Shown piece by piece: positions 63,847 to 64,000 of a stretch of DNA of 64,000 nt. The translations under genes were made by a program, and so were the position numbers. The stretch covers positions 186,001 to 250,000 of the forward strand of contig RSEE01000056.1 of the NCBI GenBank assembly GCA_003971905.1. The letters are read 5' to 3'. This DNA is from Moniliella sp. 'wahieum' (Eukaryota > Basidiomycota > Moniliellomycetes > Moniliellales > Moniliellaceae). Under the pieces are notes generated by a model, which worked only from the letters and a program-made list of their open reading frames with translations, ran no database searches and was not told the origin of the DNA. Within the stretch, counting starts at the first letter, position 1; every line of letters starts with the position of its first letter.

Positions 63847-64000
63847 TGAGCATATCGGCCATCTTGATCGATCTGTGCATGTGATCATTAAAAGCGGCGC
63901 GTGATGTGCGGCGCGTGACGTGACGCGACAGGTGGCTTCTTCTCGGTTACCGCTTTCGCAAATTTATGAACGCCGCCAGGTTGCCATTTGCATTCTCAAA

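Overview
This window is nuclear DNA of a fungus. The genes are monocistronic, lie on both strands and carry short GT-AG introns (about 46-120 nt, donors mostly GTACGT/GTGAGT/GTATGT, branch sites like CTAAC/CTGAC). The gene set is fungal: velvet-domain regulator, Ste20-type PAK kinase, Mph1/FANCM helicase, Swc5, Erv41, Mrs3/4 carrier, pyruvate decarboxylase and a Dal5-type transporter. GC content, intron style and gene structures suggest a basidiomycete, perhaps Ustilaginomycotina-like; that placement is inference.

Layout, left to right. 0-6 kb: N-terminus of a formin (running off the left edge), a membrane-anchored alpha/beta hydrolase, and an MFS anion:proton symporter. 6-21.5 kb: a gene-poor stretch containing only ribosomal protein P2, a LEA_2-like membrane protein, a LURP-one/Tubby-C-like gene and an intron-containing tRNA-Phe, embedded in sequence rich in short tandem heptamers. 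21.5-43 kb: dense block with Ste20-like kinase, HSP60 and HSP10 head to head, enolase, a coiled-coil protein that may be Rad26/ATRIP-like, mitochondrial aconitase and Mph1. 43-47 kb: velvet protein, mitochondrial iron carrier and 5-hydroxyisourate hydrolase. 47-50 kb: gene-poor. 50-64 kb: pyruvate decarboxylase, DBP2 RNA helicase, NFKBIL1-like protein, myosin light chain, Erv41-like protein, Swc5 and an unrecognised proline-rich protein.

There are no operons. Functional neighbours are the mitochondrial chaperonin pair HSP60/HSP10, which share one divergent promoter, and a loose cluster of highly expressed carbon-metabolism genes (enolase, aconitase, pyruvate decarboxylase), most with a TATA-like box 60-120 nt before the ATG.

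Two window-wide properties stand out. First, almost every conserved gene is interrupted by single-base (sometimes two-base) deletions that leave the flanking protein sequence intact; this looks like consensus error rather than pseudogenisation, so CDS coordinates below are spans with reading-frame corrections implied. Second, intergenic DNA repeatedly carries tandem heptamers made of TGA plus a self-complementary tetranucleotide (AGCT, GCGC, TGCA, TCGA, CTAG, CGCG, CCGG, ACGT, GATC, CATG). The DBP2 gene also has a 629-nt intron at the position of the known conserved autoregulatory intron.
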